Source: Bacteroidota bacterium (GTDB taxonomy: Bacteria; Bacteroidota; Bacteroidia; B-17B0; B-17BO). From it: 11,870 bases of DNA. Location: NCBI GenBank assembly GCA_947462425.1, contig CANHPI010000049.1:1-11870 (forward strand), given 5' to 3'. Shown piece by piece: positions 1 to 6,740 of the stretch. How positions within the stretch are numbered: the first letter of the stretch is position 1; each line of letters begins with the position of its first letter. Below the pieces are notes generated by a model. The model ran no database searches. It was not told the DNA's origin and saw only the letters and a list, made by a program, of their open reading frames with translations. The translations under genes and the position numbers were made by a program.

Positions 1-201
1 CAAATTACACCAAAAATAATTGGCGCATTACATGTTGGGTATGGCGGTTACACTAAATTAAATGTAGGATTAGCTTTTTCTTATATATCAAAGTCATGGT
101 TTTTTAAATTAGGAAGTAATAGTTTGCAAGGATTTATTTCACCTAAAAACACCTACGGCCAAGGAGCATTTATTAGTGTTGCTAAAAAATTTAAACGATA
201 A
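1..201 (+). CDS. C-terminal end of a probable outer-membrane beta-barrel protein (5' truncated)
   Basis: Frame 1 is open from the first base to a TAA at 199-201, giving 66 residues of a protein that begins outside the window. The visible part alternates short polar turns (HVGYGGYTK, GSNSLQG, SPKNTYGQG) with alternating hydrophobic stretches (LNVGLAFSYIS, GAFISVAKKF). This is the pattern of the last transmembrane beta-strands of an outer-membrane barrel, and the last strand has a Phe close to the C-terminus. It resembles the end of the DUF5723-type barrels common in Bacteroidota, but the fragment is too short to assign a family. It ends 3 nt before the next gene, so the two are probably cotranscribed. 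Confidence 0.55.
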   Translation, partial: QITPKIIGALHVGYGGYTKLNVGLAFSYISKSWFFKLGSNSLQGFISPKNTYGQGAFISVAKKFKR

Positions 202-204
202 ATT

Positions 205-1650
205 ATGAAAAAGACATTATTCATATTTTTTGTAATTGTTGGTTTTATGGCTAATGCCCAACCACCTAAGAAGTTTTATTGCAGATACGGTGGTAATGGT
301 TATGATGTTGGTTATGATGTTAAACAAACATTAGATAATGGCTATATAATAACAGGATCAACTAGTAGTTTTGGTCAAGGAAATACAGATTTGTATGTAT
401 TGAAACTTGATAGTATGGGGCAAAAGAAATTTGAAAAATCGTTTGGTGGCTATAATAATGAAATTGGTAAGAGTGTAGTTCAACTATCAGATTCTAGTTA
501 TGTTATGGCTGGTTATACGAGTTCAACTGGGGTAGGTGGGTATGATGTTTTTTTAGTAAAGGCGGATAAAAATGGTAGTTTATTATGGCAAAAAACTATT
601 GGTGGTAGCGATTGGGATTTTGCGTATAGTATGGATACAACAAGTGATGGTGGTTTTATCATTGCAGGAACAACTTATAGTTTTGGGCATGGTAATGCAG
701 ATGGTTATATTATAAAAACAGATGGAAATGGAAATGTAATTTGGACTAAAACTTATGGAGGAAACAAGGACGATGAATTTAAATCTGTTATACAAACGGC
801 TGACGGAAATTATGCTTTAGCTGGATATACAAAAAGTTATAATGATACCTTAGGAGATGCCTGGGTTTTTAAAATCAATCTTAACGGTGATTCTATATGG
901 AGTAAATATTTTGGTGGCAATAATGAAGATTTTTTGAATCAAATTGTTGAAATCAATACCGGAGATTATATTACTGCGGGTGCTACCGCTTCATTTGGAA
1001 TGGGATTGCTTGATGGATATGCACTAAAATTAAGTAATTCTGGAAATATACTATCTACTTTGATAAATGGAACTGCCACTTTTGGCGAAATCTATACTGC
1101 GGTTGCTATATCACAATCAAATTCCAGTAACAAATTATGTTTTTCTCAAAAAGAAGATTTTTTCGGATTTGGGATTCAGGTAAAACTCATTGAATATGAT
1201 TATGATTTTATTTATATAAATGCAAGTGACTATGGTTCTGTAAAAACTGATGAAACATATAGTCTTATATCCACCAAAGATTATGGTTATGCTGCTATTG
1301 GCTACACAAATGGATTTTCTTCTGTTTTAACTGATTGTTATTTTATAAAAACTGATTCCCTCATTTATAACAGTCCATCTATTGTCTCTGTAAATGATAT
1401 TAATAAACAATCTATACAGTTTACTTTTTATCCAAATCCAGCTGAGGATTTTATTACCATACAAAGTAGTAAATCTATTGATGAAAATTTAATTAAGCTA
1501 TATTCAATAACTGGCGAAGAAATATCCTTAAAAGACAAATTTTCCATTTTCTCTAAACAAATTATTCAACTTAATATACAAGATGTACTTCAAGGTATAT
1601 ATTATTTAAAGTATAATAATACTATTCAAAAAATAACTATAATTCATTAG
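205..1650 (+). CDS. Secreted seven-repeat (propeller-like) protein with T9SS type A sorting domain
   Basis: This 481-residue protein starts with a Lys-rich signal peptide (MKKTLFIFFVIVGFMANAQ, probable cleavage near residue 19). Residues about 29-390 hold repeats with a consensus like GG-x(3)-D-x-GY-x(3)-T-x-DGGYI-x-AG-x-T-S-F-G-x(6)-Y-x-x-K-x-D-x-x-G-x-x-x-W-x-K. GG pairs at residues 29, 81, 133, 185 and 237 are exactly 52 residues apart, followed by two weaker copies. Residues about 405-481 match the T9SS type A sorting domain: FYPNPAEDFI, KLYSITGEE, then LQGIYYLKY near the end. By family knowledge it is exported to the periplasm by Sec, crosses the outer membrane by T9SS, and is released or anchored on the surface after removal of the C-terminal domain. 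No catalytic motif is visible, so the ligand or function is unknown. The ATG at 205 is the natural start because the signal peptide follows immediately. Confidence 0.9.
   Translation: MKKTLFIFFVIVGFMANAQPPKKFYCRYGGNGYDVGYDVKQTLDNGYIITGSTSSFGQGNTDLYVLKLDSMGQKKFEKSFGGYNNEIGKSVVQLSDSSYVMAGYTSSTGVGGYDVFLVKADKNGSLLWQKTIGGSDWDFAYSMDTTSDGGFIIAGTTYSFGHGNADGYIIKTDGNGNVIWTKTYGGNKDDEFKSVIQTADGNYALAGYTKSYNDTLGDAWVFKINLNGDSIWSKYFGGNNEDFLNQIVEINTGDYITAGATASFGMGLLDGYALKLSNSGNILSTLINGTATFGEIYTAVAISQSNSSNKLCFSQKEDFFGFGIQVKLIEYDYDFIYINASDYGSVKTDETYSLISTKDYGYAAIGYTNGFSSVLTDCYFIKTDSLIYNSPSIVSVNDINKQSIQFTFYPNPAEDFITIQSSKSIDENLIKLYSITGEEISLKDKFSIFSKQIIQLNIQDVLQGIYYLKYNNTIQKITIIH
289..1374 (+). repeat. Tandem 156-nt (52-residue) coding repeats, five clear and two degenerate
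   Basis: The repeat units inside the secreted protein begin at 289, 445, 601, 757 and 913, each starting with a GGN GGN glycine pair, so the period is exactly 156 nt. A sixth unit begins near 1069 and has lost the GG pair and most consensus residues. A seventh begins near 1228 and regains the pattern with DYGYAAIGYTNG followed by CYFIKTD. The similarity is clear at protein level. The DNA copies have diverged, which points to old duplication rather than recent expansion. Seven units of this length would fit a seven-bladed beta-propeller, but that fold is inferred. Confidence 0.75.
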
Positions 1651-1701
1651 TTAATGGCAAGCTTTACGTAGTCTCTATGAATTTAAAGAAAATTAATATT
1701 T

Positions 1702-2787
1702 ATGAAAATTGAAATGATAAAATATCCAAGTATAAATGGATTAAGAGCAATAAGTATTCTCTTAGTTATATTTCATCATCTATCTATTAAAGAATTTTTG
1801 TTTTCAGGAACTGAAAAAGTTGAATGGTTATTCCCATTAACCTCTTTTTTACAAGATGGGCATTTAGGTGTAAATGTATTTTTTGTTATCTCAGGTTTTC
1901 TAATCACTTCCTTAATGTTAAATGAAGAAACTACAACAAATACAATCTCTTTGAGAAATTTTTATATCAGAAGAACATTAAGGATTTTTCCAGCATATTA
2001 TTTTTTATTAATTGTGTATTTTATCCTACAGCTATTTCAAATTGTGTATATAAGTAACGAATCATGGTTGACTGCTATAACTTATACCAAGTATTTTAAT
2101 TGGAAATTAGACTGGATAACAGCCCATGCATGGTCACTAAGTATTGAAGAACACTTTTATCTTTTTTGGCCACTAATTTTTATTCACGCACGACAATTTA
2201 GAAAAAAGATAGTTATTGCTCTAATTTTAACTGTGCCTATAATAAGAGTAGTTCTGTTTTTTCATCCTATTAGTTGGATGGATGAACTAACAATTTTTAC
2301 GAGAATTGATTCTATTGCAACAGGTTGTTTATTTGCTTTATATAAAGATGAAATCCTTGAAAAAATTCAAAAACACTGGCTAAAGCTGTTTTATGTTTCA
2401 GTTATAACTATCTTTTCTTTGCCTGTTTTAATAATTATTATGAATAAAATAAATTTGGGTTTTGTTTTCATCCCTCTCGGAACTACACATGGGACAATTG
2501 CCAATTTTATGATAGGATTTTTAATGATGTATTCAATTTTTGGGCCTCGTAAACTATGGTTTAAATTTTTAAATTTAAAAGTTATTAATTACATTGGTTT
2601 GTTATCTTATAGTATTTATTTATGGCAACAAATGTTTATTTCTGGACCTAATAATTTGGGTACAACATATCCTCAAAACTTATTGTTTATTTTTATTATG
2701 GCGATGGTATCCTATCATTTAATTGAAAAACCTTTCCTTAAGTTAAAAACTAAATTTGTAGTAATCAAAGAACAAGCCAGCCACTAA
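1702..2787 (+). CDS. Acyltransferase family 3 (OafA/YrhL-type) integral membrane O-acyltransferase
   Basis: This 361-residue hydrophobic protein has about ten membrane segments and the acyltransferase-3 signatures in order: INGLRAISILLVIFHHL (residues 11-27, with conserved R15 and H25/H26), GVNVFFVISGFLIT (56-69), FYIRRTLRIFPAYY (87-100), HAWSLSIEEHFYLFWP (142-157), RIDSIATGCL (201-210), SYSIYLWQQ (302-310) and a terminal IEKPF (341-345). Members of the family move acetyl or other acyl groups from the cytoplasm onto surface polysaccharides, lipopolysaccharide O-antigen or other glycans. There is no C-terminal SGNH domain, so this is the short membrane-only form. No glycan-synthesis genes lie beside it here, so the acceptor cannot be named. 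It starts at the ATG at 1702; a second in-frame ATG four codons later is possible. The 51-nt gap to the secreted-protein gene has no obvious terminator, so cotranscription is possible. Confidence 0.92.
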   Translation: MKIEMIKYPSINGLRAISILLVIFHHLSIKEFLFSGTEKVEWLFPLTSFLQDGHLGVNVFFVISGFLITSLMLNEETTTNTISLRNFYIRRTLRIFPAYYFLLIVYFILQLFQIVYISNESWLTAITYTKYFNWKLDWITAHAWSLSIEEHFYLFWPLIFIHARQFRKKIVIALILTVPIIRVVLFFHPISWMDELTIFTRIDSIATGCLFALYKDEILEKIQKHWLKLFYVSVITIFSLPVLIIIMNKINLGFVFIPLGTTHGTIANFMIGFLMMYSIFGPRKLWFKFLNLKVINYIGLLSYSIYLWQQMFISGPNNLGTTYPQNLLFIFIMAMVSYHLIEKPFLKLKTKFVVIKEQASH

Positions 2788-2829
2788 AAGAAGTTATCTG
2801 TTATACGCGCAGACATCAATACATATGCA

Positions 2830-2860
2830 AAAGCGGTCGCTTTGTTTTGACATTTTTTTT
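2830..2860 (+). terminator. Weak candidate intrinsic terminator after the acyltransferase gene
   Basis: The arms AAAGC (2830-2834) and GCTTT (2839-2843) can pair around a GGTC loop. Nine bases later comes a run of eight T residues (2853-2860). The stem is only 5 bp and the T-run is separated from it, so this would be a poor terminator. It is listed because it lies 43 nt after the stop codon of the plus-strand gene, in the right orientation. Confidence 0.25.
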
Positions 2861-2974
2861 CTTTACAAACGGTAACAAACATTGATTTTTTTGTAATATT
2901 TAGATAAGGAAATTTGTCAACCCCCACACCTTATAGCTAGAACTATTTACAGAAAGTAAAAACACAAAATATAT

Positions 2975-3016
2975 AGTACTAGGTTTAATTTAATAGCGCT
3001 AAATTTAATAGGTACT
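2975..3016. repeat. Imperfect inverted repeat with internal direct repeat
   Basis: AGTACT at 2975-2980 faces GGTACT at 3011-3016, and TTTAATTTA faces AAATTTAATA, around a central perfect TAGCGCTA palindrome (2994-3001). The same block also contains the 10-bp direct repeat AATTTAATAG at 2987-2996 and 3002-3011. The arms need small gaps to pair. AT-rich sequence makes chance symmetry likely, so no function is assigned. Confidence 0.35.
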
Positions 3017-3131
3017 TGAATCGTTTATTACATTTACAGTTATATCTACCGTTTTAAAAATAAAATTATAGTGGGTAGTATAAAAGGGAGCTATAAATAA
3101 AGCAGAACGTATTAGGGTGTTTAGATAGTTT

Positions 3132-3569
3132 TTATAGAAAACTTCCTATAGCCATTTCATAGCCTTTTAACCCGAAGCCACTAATACTACCTTTACAATG
3201 TTTTCCTAAATACGAAACATGCCTGTAATCTTCTCTTGCAAAAATATTACTGATATGTACTTCAATAACTGGTGTTTTTATACTAGCGATAGCGTCGGCA
3301 ATGGCAATAGAAGTATGTGTGTAAGCTCCAGCATTTAATACAATACCGTCGTAATTAAATCCAATCTCCTGTAGTTTATTAATAAGTTCGCCTTCTACAT
3401 TACTCTGAAAATAAGAAAAAGCTATGTTAGAGAATTTAGTTTGAAGAGTTTTGAAATAATCCTCAAAAGATTTTGTTCCATAAATCTCTACTTCTCTTTT
3501 TCCTAAAAGATTTAAATTTGGACCATTGATTATTGCTATCTTTAACACAGTATGTTTTTTTATATTCAT
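3132..3569 (-). CDS. aroQ: Type II 3-dehydroquinate dehydratase (shikimate pathway)
   Basis: This cytoplasmic enzyme dehydrates 3-dehydroquinate to 3-dehydroshikimate, the third step of aromatic amino-acid and chorismate synthesis. Family members usually form dodecamers of flavodoxin-like subunits. The 145 residues match the family's usual length and contain all its signatures: INGPNLNLLGKRE (14-26), the catalytic Arg25 and Tyr30 (in IYG), QSNVEGE (55-61), LNAGAYTHTSIAIADAI (78-94) with Asn79, and VIEVHISNIFAREDYRH (101-117) with catalytic His105 and Arg116. The ATG at 3569 gives a seven-residue leader before VLKIAIINGPN, whereas relatives usually begin close to KIAIINGPN. A GTG at 3548-3546 would give that shorter form of 138 residues. 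A -7-like element ends one base before the ATG and supports the shorter form or a leaderless message. The gene diverges from xerD across 26 nt. Confidence 0.95.
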   Translation of the reverse strand: MNIKKHTVLKIAIINGPNLNLLGKREVEIYGTKSFEDYFKTLQTKFSNIAFSYFQSNVEGELINKLQEIGFNYDGIVLNAGAYTHTSIAIADAIASIKTPVIEVHISNIFAREDYRHVSYLGKHCKGSISGFGLKGYEMAIGSFL

Positions 3570-3570
3570 T

Positions 3571-3601
3571 CAAATTTAATCATTAGTCTCCAACTTTGAA
3601 A
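3571..3601 (-). promoter_or_regulatory. Candidate Bacteroidota-type promoter for aroQ
   Basis: On the minus strand TAAATTTG (3578-3571) matches the Bacteroidota -7 consensus TAnnTTTG exactly. A TTTC (3601-3598), one mismatch from the -33 TTTG, lies 19 nt upstream. This places the transcription start at or within the annotated aroQ ATG. The -33 part lies in the first codons of xerD on the other strand. In AT-rich DNA such matches also arise by chance. Confidence 0.35.
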
Positions 3602-4507
3602 CTTTGGAAAATAAATATTCAGGATTTTAAATATTATTTGCAAGTAGAAAAATCGTTGTCAGAAAACTCGGTAGTTTCTTACGAAAGTGATATTAATAAA
3701 TTGATGGCTTTTATAGAAATGTTTCATCCTTCTAAAAATCCGAGCGATGTTACTTTACAGAATTTACAGGAGTTTTTAAAATATATTTCAGAATTTCATT
3801 TTACGGAAACCACTCAGTCTCGAATAATTTCAGGCATCAAGCATTTTTTTAAGTTTTTAATTTTAGAAAATTATTGCCAAATTAATCCTGCCGAATTATT
3901 AGAAACACCTCGTATTAAACGGAAACTTCCTGTTTTTTTAAGTGTTGAGGAAATTGATTTGATGTTATCTCATATTGATAGAAGTACTCCTGAAGGTGAG
4001 CGTAATTTAGCTATGCTCGAAACAATGTATAGTTGTGGTTTGCGCGTTTCGGAATTAATTAGTTTAAAGTTAAGTGATTTGCATATCAATGATGGATTTA
4101 TTAGTGTAGTTGGCAAAGGTGATAAACAGCGGTTGATTCCTATCGGCAAATCAGCGTTAAGATTAATGGATAATTATATTAAGAATCATCGTAATCACAT
4201 CACTATTAAAAAAAATAATGAGGATATGATTTTTTTAAGTAAGCGTGGTAGTTCAATAACAAGGCAAATGGTATTTTATATTATTAAAGATTTAGCCGCT
4301 AAATCTGGTATAAAAAAAGATTTAAGTCCACATACATTTCGTCATTCATTTGCCACTCATTTAGTAGAAGGTGGTGCTGATTTAAGAGCGGTACAGGAAA
4401 TGTTAGGACACGAAAGCATTACAACTACAGAAATTTATACCCATCTTGATCAGTATTTTTTGCGAGAAAACATTTTGAGTTATCATCCAAGAAATAATCT
4501 AAAATAG
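3596..4507 (+). CDS. xerD: Tyrosine site-specific recombinase XerD
   Basis: This is a 303-residue recombinase, close to the usual 298-300 of Xer proteins. An N-terminal SAM-like core-binding domain (about 6-95, KYYLQVEKSLSENSVVSYESDI) is followed by a catalytic domain with the complete active set: Arg150 (CGLRVSEL), Lys174 (VVGKGDKQR), His246 and Arg249 (SPHTFRHSFATH), His272 (MLGHESI) and nucleophile Tyr281 (EIYTH). With its partner XerC it resolves chromosome dimers at dif under FtsK control. XerC/XerD discrimination from sequence alone is imperfect, but length and motifs fit XerD and not a phage integrase. The start is TTG at 3596. An in-frame TAG lies at 3584-3586 and the first ATG is codon 37, inside the DNA-binding domain, so the rare TTG is the only good choice. 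Its 3' end overlaps the opposing DUF72 gene by 9 nt. Confidence 0.9.
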   Translation: MKLWKINIQDFKYYLQVEKSLSENSVVSYESDINKLMAFIEMFHPSKNPSDVTLQNLQEFLKYISEFHFTETTQSRIISGIKHFFKFLILENYCQINPAELLETPRIKRKLPVFLSVEEIDLMLSHIDRSTPEGERNLAMLETMYSCGLRVSELISLKLSDLHINDGFISVVGKGDKQRLIPIGKSALRLMDNYIKNHRNHITIKKNNEDMIFLSKRGSSITRQMVFYIIKDLAAKSGIKKDLSPHTFRHSFATHLVEGGADLRAVQEMLGHESITTTEIYTHLDQYFLRENILSYHPRNNLK

Positions 4508-5404
4508 TTTTTGTTCTTCAGTAAATGGAGAGATGATTTTAGGAATTCTTAAATTCATTCTTGTTTGTTTATTAAATTCATTAATAAAATATATTACGAT
4601 TTCTGGCATGAGTTCATGCGTTGGTGTATGAATAAAAAAGAATACTTCTTCTAATCCATTATCAATCCAATGTTTTAGTCGTGCAATCCATTCGTTCATT
4701 CTGGTGTAATCTGTTTGATGTAAATCATTAGCCACAAAACGTATAAAAGCTGTTTTTGTAGTTAATCGTTGATGTAATACATCTCTTCTTCCTGCTGTAT
4801 CTGTTAATAATAAGGTTAGATTGTTTTTATAAAAGTAATTACATATATGATTTAATAATTGTTCGTTTTTATACCACGATTCATGTCTTAATTCTATAGC
4901 GCAGCGACTCAAAGCTACTTCATCACAAAAGCTTAATAGATCATCTGCTTTTGTACTATCATAATTAGGGGGTAATTGTAAAAAGGGCATTCCTAATTTA
5001 TGTTTAAAATGCTTATTATTAATAATTAACTCTTTCATATAGTCCACATTGTGAATGAGGAGTGGAGTATGACTAACTATTTGATGAACTTTTGGAAAAA
5101 ACTTAAAGTCACTTGACGTTGTGTCTAACCAGTATTCTATAACATCTCTATCGAGGGCTTTGTAATGTGATATGTTTAACTCTATACTATTAAATTGATG
5201 ACTATAATATTTTGGAAAATCTTTAGACTTCGCTTTTTTTGGATAAATTTTTCCTACAAAACCTGCATCTGACCAAATAGGGCATCCAACATAAACAGAG
5301 CACTTACTGGCTTTTTTGCCTCCTAAAACTTTTATTGTTCCCGCATGATCTTCGGGTAAAGTAAAGTTGAGGTTATTTATATCTGACACACGTCCAAAAT
5401 CCAT
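4499..5404 (-). CDS. DUF72 family TIM-barrel protein (YecE-like), coupled to a Y-family polymerase
   Basis: The 301-residue protein has the DUF72 landmarks in order: VGCPIWSD (39-46), IYPKKAKSKDFPKYY (53-67) leading to FNSIELN (71-77), FPKVHQIVSH (103-112), FLQLPPNYD (141-149), CAIELRHESWY (168-178), LTDTAGRRD (200-208), AFIRFVAND (219-227) and EVFFFIHTP (253-261). DUF72 proteins are TIM barrels of unproven biochemical function; conserved polar residues at the strand ends suggest an enzyme. The first approximately 35 residues (MDFGRVSDINNLNFTLPEDH) extend beyond the minimal domain, as I recall for the Bacteroidota subgroup. The ATG (5404-5402) shares one base with the TAA of the polymerase gene upstream (TAATG), so translation is probably coupled and the products may act together. 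I do not assign a reaction. Confidence 0.88.
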   Translation of the reverse strand: MDFGRVSDINNLNFTLPEDHAGTIKVLGGKKASKCSVYVGCPIWSDAGFVGKIYPKKAKSKDFPKYYSHQFNSIELNISHYKALDRDVIEYWLDTTSSDFKFFPKVHQIVSHTPLLIHNVDYMKELIINNKHFKHKLGMPFLQLPPNYDSTKADDLLSFCDEVALSRCAIELRHESWYKNEQLLNHICNYFYKNNLTLLLTDTAGRRDVLHQRLTTKTAFIRFVANDLHQTDYTRMNEWIARLKHWIDNGLEEVFFFIHTPTHELMPEIVIYFINEFNKQTRMNLRIPKIISPFTEEQKLF

Positions 5405-6702
5405 TAATCTATAAATTCTGTTTGTTCATCATTATATAAATCTTTAACTGAGCCAAATCCAATTACGTCTTGCATTACATTCCCTTCTTTTATTTCAACA
5501 GCTCTCATTAATTTTTGTTTACCAAATTTATCTTTTAAATCATATACTATTTTTCGTAAATGATCTTTTTTACTACTGTCTTCAAATAAATTGTATTGCA
5601 CCATCGTGTCATCTAAAAAATTAGAAACCGATAAAGAAATACTGATAACACCTCTATGAATAATAGTTTCCGATGGATTATTTTTCTCAAAATCTTCCAC
5701 CCGATTCATAATGGCTTTATATATTTCGGCACCATCTTGTAAAGGAGAACTTACATTAATATAATCTGCCCATTGTTCGCCATTAGCATATCTTATATTA
5801 AAGGCTAATGTATTAGCAAAAATATGTCGATTAACCATTCTTCGCTCTAAGGTTAAACAAAGTGCAACTAAAATTTCGTTAGTGGCTTCGTAAGAGGCGC
5901 GATGTTCTTTACTTAAATGTCGCATTGCTTGCATACTTTTGTAATCATGATCGTTATCCAAATCTATTTCAATAAAATTTAATCGACAATACCAGTAAAA
6001 ACCAACTACACTTTTTAAAATAGCTTTTAAGTTTTCAGGAGATGCGTGGCGCATTTGTAAGGCTGTTGTAATTCCACCTTTATTTAATCGTATTTGCATT
6101 TTCTCTGCAATGCCTGGCATATCCGTTAATTTTAAACGGCTTAAAACAATGTCAATATTTTGAGGATTTATAATAATAAGCCCATTTGGTTTTTGAATAT
6201 CAGAGGCTACTTTTGCTAAAAATGAATTAGGTGCTATGCCAATAGAACATTGTAACCAATCGCCTACTTTTTGTTGTATGTCGCGCTTTATATCTTTGGC
6301 TACTTGAATCACATCTTTATGAATGAGTTCGTAGTTTGTTAAATCAATAACGGCTTCGTCAATACTTTTAGGATAAACATTGTCACAAAATGATTTTAAT
6401 ATATTCATGATTTTTACATGATAGTTACGGTACCTTTCCGGATGAGTTTCAATTGGTATTAAATCTTTACATAATAAAATGGCTTCATTTAATCGCATTC
6501 CTGTTTTTACACCAAATTTTTTGGCTTCAATAGAGGGAGCAATTACGCATCCAAATTTACCCGTGTAAACACAAACAGCAATAGGCCTTCCTCGTAAATA
6601 AAAATTATCCTGTTGTTCGCAACTTGCAAAAAAACTATTCATGTCAACAAACAAAACTCGAGCTTGTGTGCGAGGTAATAATTTATTTTTATTCTTCTCC
6701 AT
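5404..6702 (-). CDS. Y-family (UmuC/DinB-like) translesion DNA polymerase
   Basis: This 432-residue protein is an error-prone polymerase that copies past DNA lesions. The palm begins with VDMNSFFASCEQ (19-30): metal ligand Asp20 and probable steric gate Phe25. The second catalytic block is KSIDEAVIDLT (112-122) with Asp115 and Glu116. SIGIAPNSFLAKVASDIQKPNG (153-174) and a helix-hairpin-helix thumb segment DMPGIAEKMQIRLNKGGI (194-211) follow, then a little-finger domain. QYNLF at 369-373 is a textbook QxxLF beta-clamp-binding motif, placed as in UmuC. The length and C-terminal tail fit UmuC better than the approximately 350-residue DinB, but no umuD-like gene is adjacent, so I leave the symbol blank. 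The ATG is at 6702-6700. A perfect palindrome 39 nt upstream may be an operator. Confidence 0.92.
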   Translation of the reverse strand: MEKNKNKLLPRTQARVLFVDMNSFFASCEQQDNFYLRGRPIAVCVYTGKFGCVIAPSIEAKKFGVKTGMRLNEAILLCKDLIPIETHPERYRNYHVKIMNILKSFCDNVYPKSIDEAVIDLTNYELIHKDVIQVAKDIKRDIQQKVGDWLQCSIGIAPNSFLAKVASDIQKPNGLIIINPQNIDIVLSRLKLTDMPGIAEKMQIRLNKGGITTALQMRHASPENLKAILKSVVGFYWYCRLNFIEIDLDNDHDYKSMQAMRHLSKEHRASYEATNEILVALCLTLERRMVNRHIFANTLAFNIRYANGEQWADYINVSSPLQDGAEIYKAIMNRVEDFEKNNPSETIIHRGVISISLSVSNFLDDTMVQYNLFEDSSKKDHLRKIVYDLKDKFGKQKLMRAVEIKEGNVMQDVIGFGSVKDLYNDEQTEFID

Positions 6703-6719
6703 TTTCGAAGAACAATTTT

Positions 6720-6737
6720 ACTACGTTTTTAGGTAGT
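6720..6737. repeat. Inverted repeat ACTAC-N8-GTAGT upstream of the polymerase gene
   Basis: ACTAC (6720-6724) and GTAGT (6733-6737) form a perfect 5-bp inverted repeat with an 8-nt AT-rich spacer. It lies three bases from the larger palindrome, which has the same CTAC/GTAG core. The CTAC or GTAG half-sites begin at 6721, 6733, 6744 and 6753, alternating in orientation. This could be a secondary operator. The arms are short enough to be chance. Confidence 0.4.
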
Positions 6738-6740
6738 TTT

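Larger units (their letters stand above)
2788..3131. other. 344-nt spacer between convergent genes
   Basis: This non-coding stretch lies between the 3' ends of the acyltransferase and aroQ. It contains no open frame with a recognisable product; the longest candidate from an ATG near its left end has 16 codons. It contains a short GC-rich hairpin followed by a T-tract near 2830-2860 and an imperfect inverted repeat at 2975-3016, both listed separately. The first 60 nt are noticeably richer in CG steps (acgcgc, gcggtcgc) than the rest. I see no tRNA-like or riboswitch-like fold. Confidence 0.6.

Noticed and set aside
583..795. Open frame on the minus strand inside the secreted repeat protein
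   Set aside because: It is antisense to a well-supported gene, its sequence is rich in Ile, Ser, Thr and Cys with no recognisable domain, and it arises from the repeat's codon pattern.
2788..2850. A possible attC-like or dif-like recombination site, suggested by GTTATACGC and the nearby recombinase gene
   Set aside because: No complementary core pair or two-arm Xer site could be aligned, and xerD genes are usually not next to dif.
2825..2875. A 16-codon open frame beginning with ATG in the long spacer
   Set aside because: It is too short and has no recognisable product or start context.
3596..4507. Tyrosine recombinase as the integrase of a mobile element
   Set aside because: Its length and motifs fit housekeeping XerD. 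There are no attachment-site repeats, tRNA, excisionase or cargo genes, and it is flanked by aroQ.
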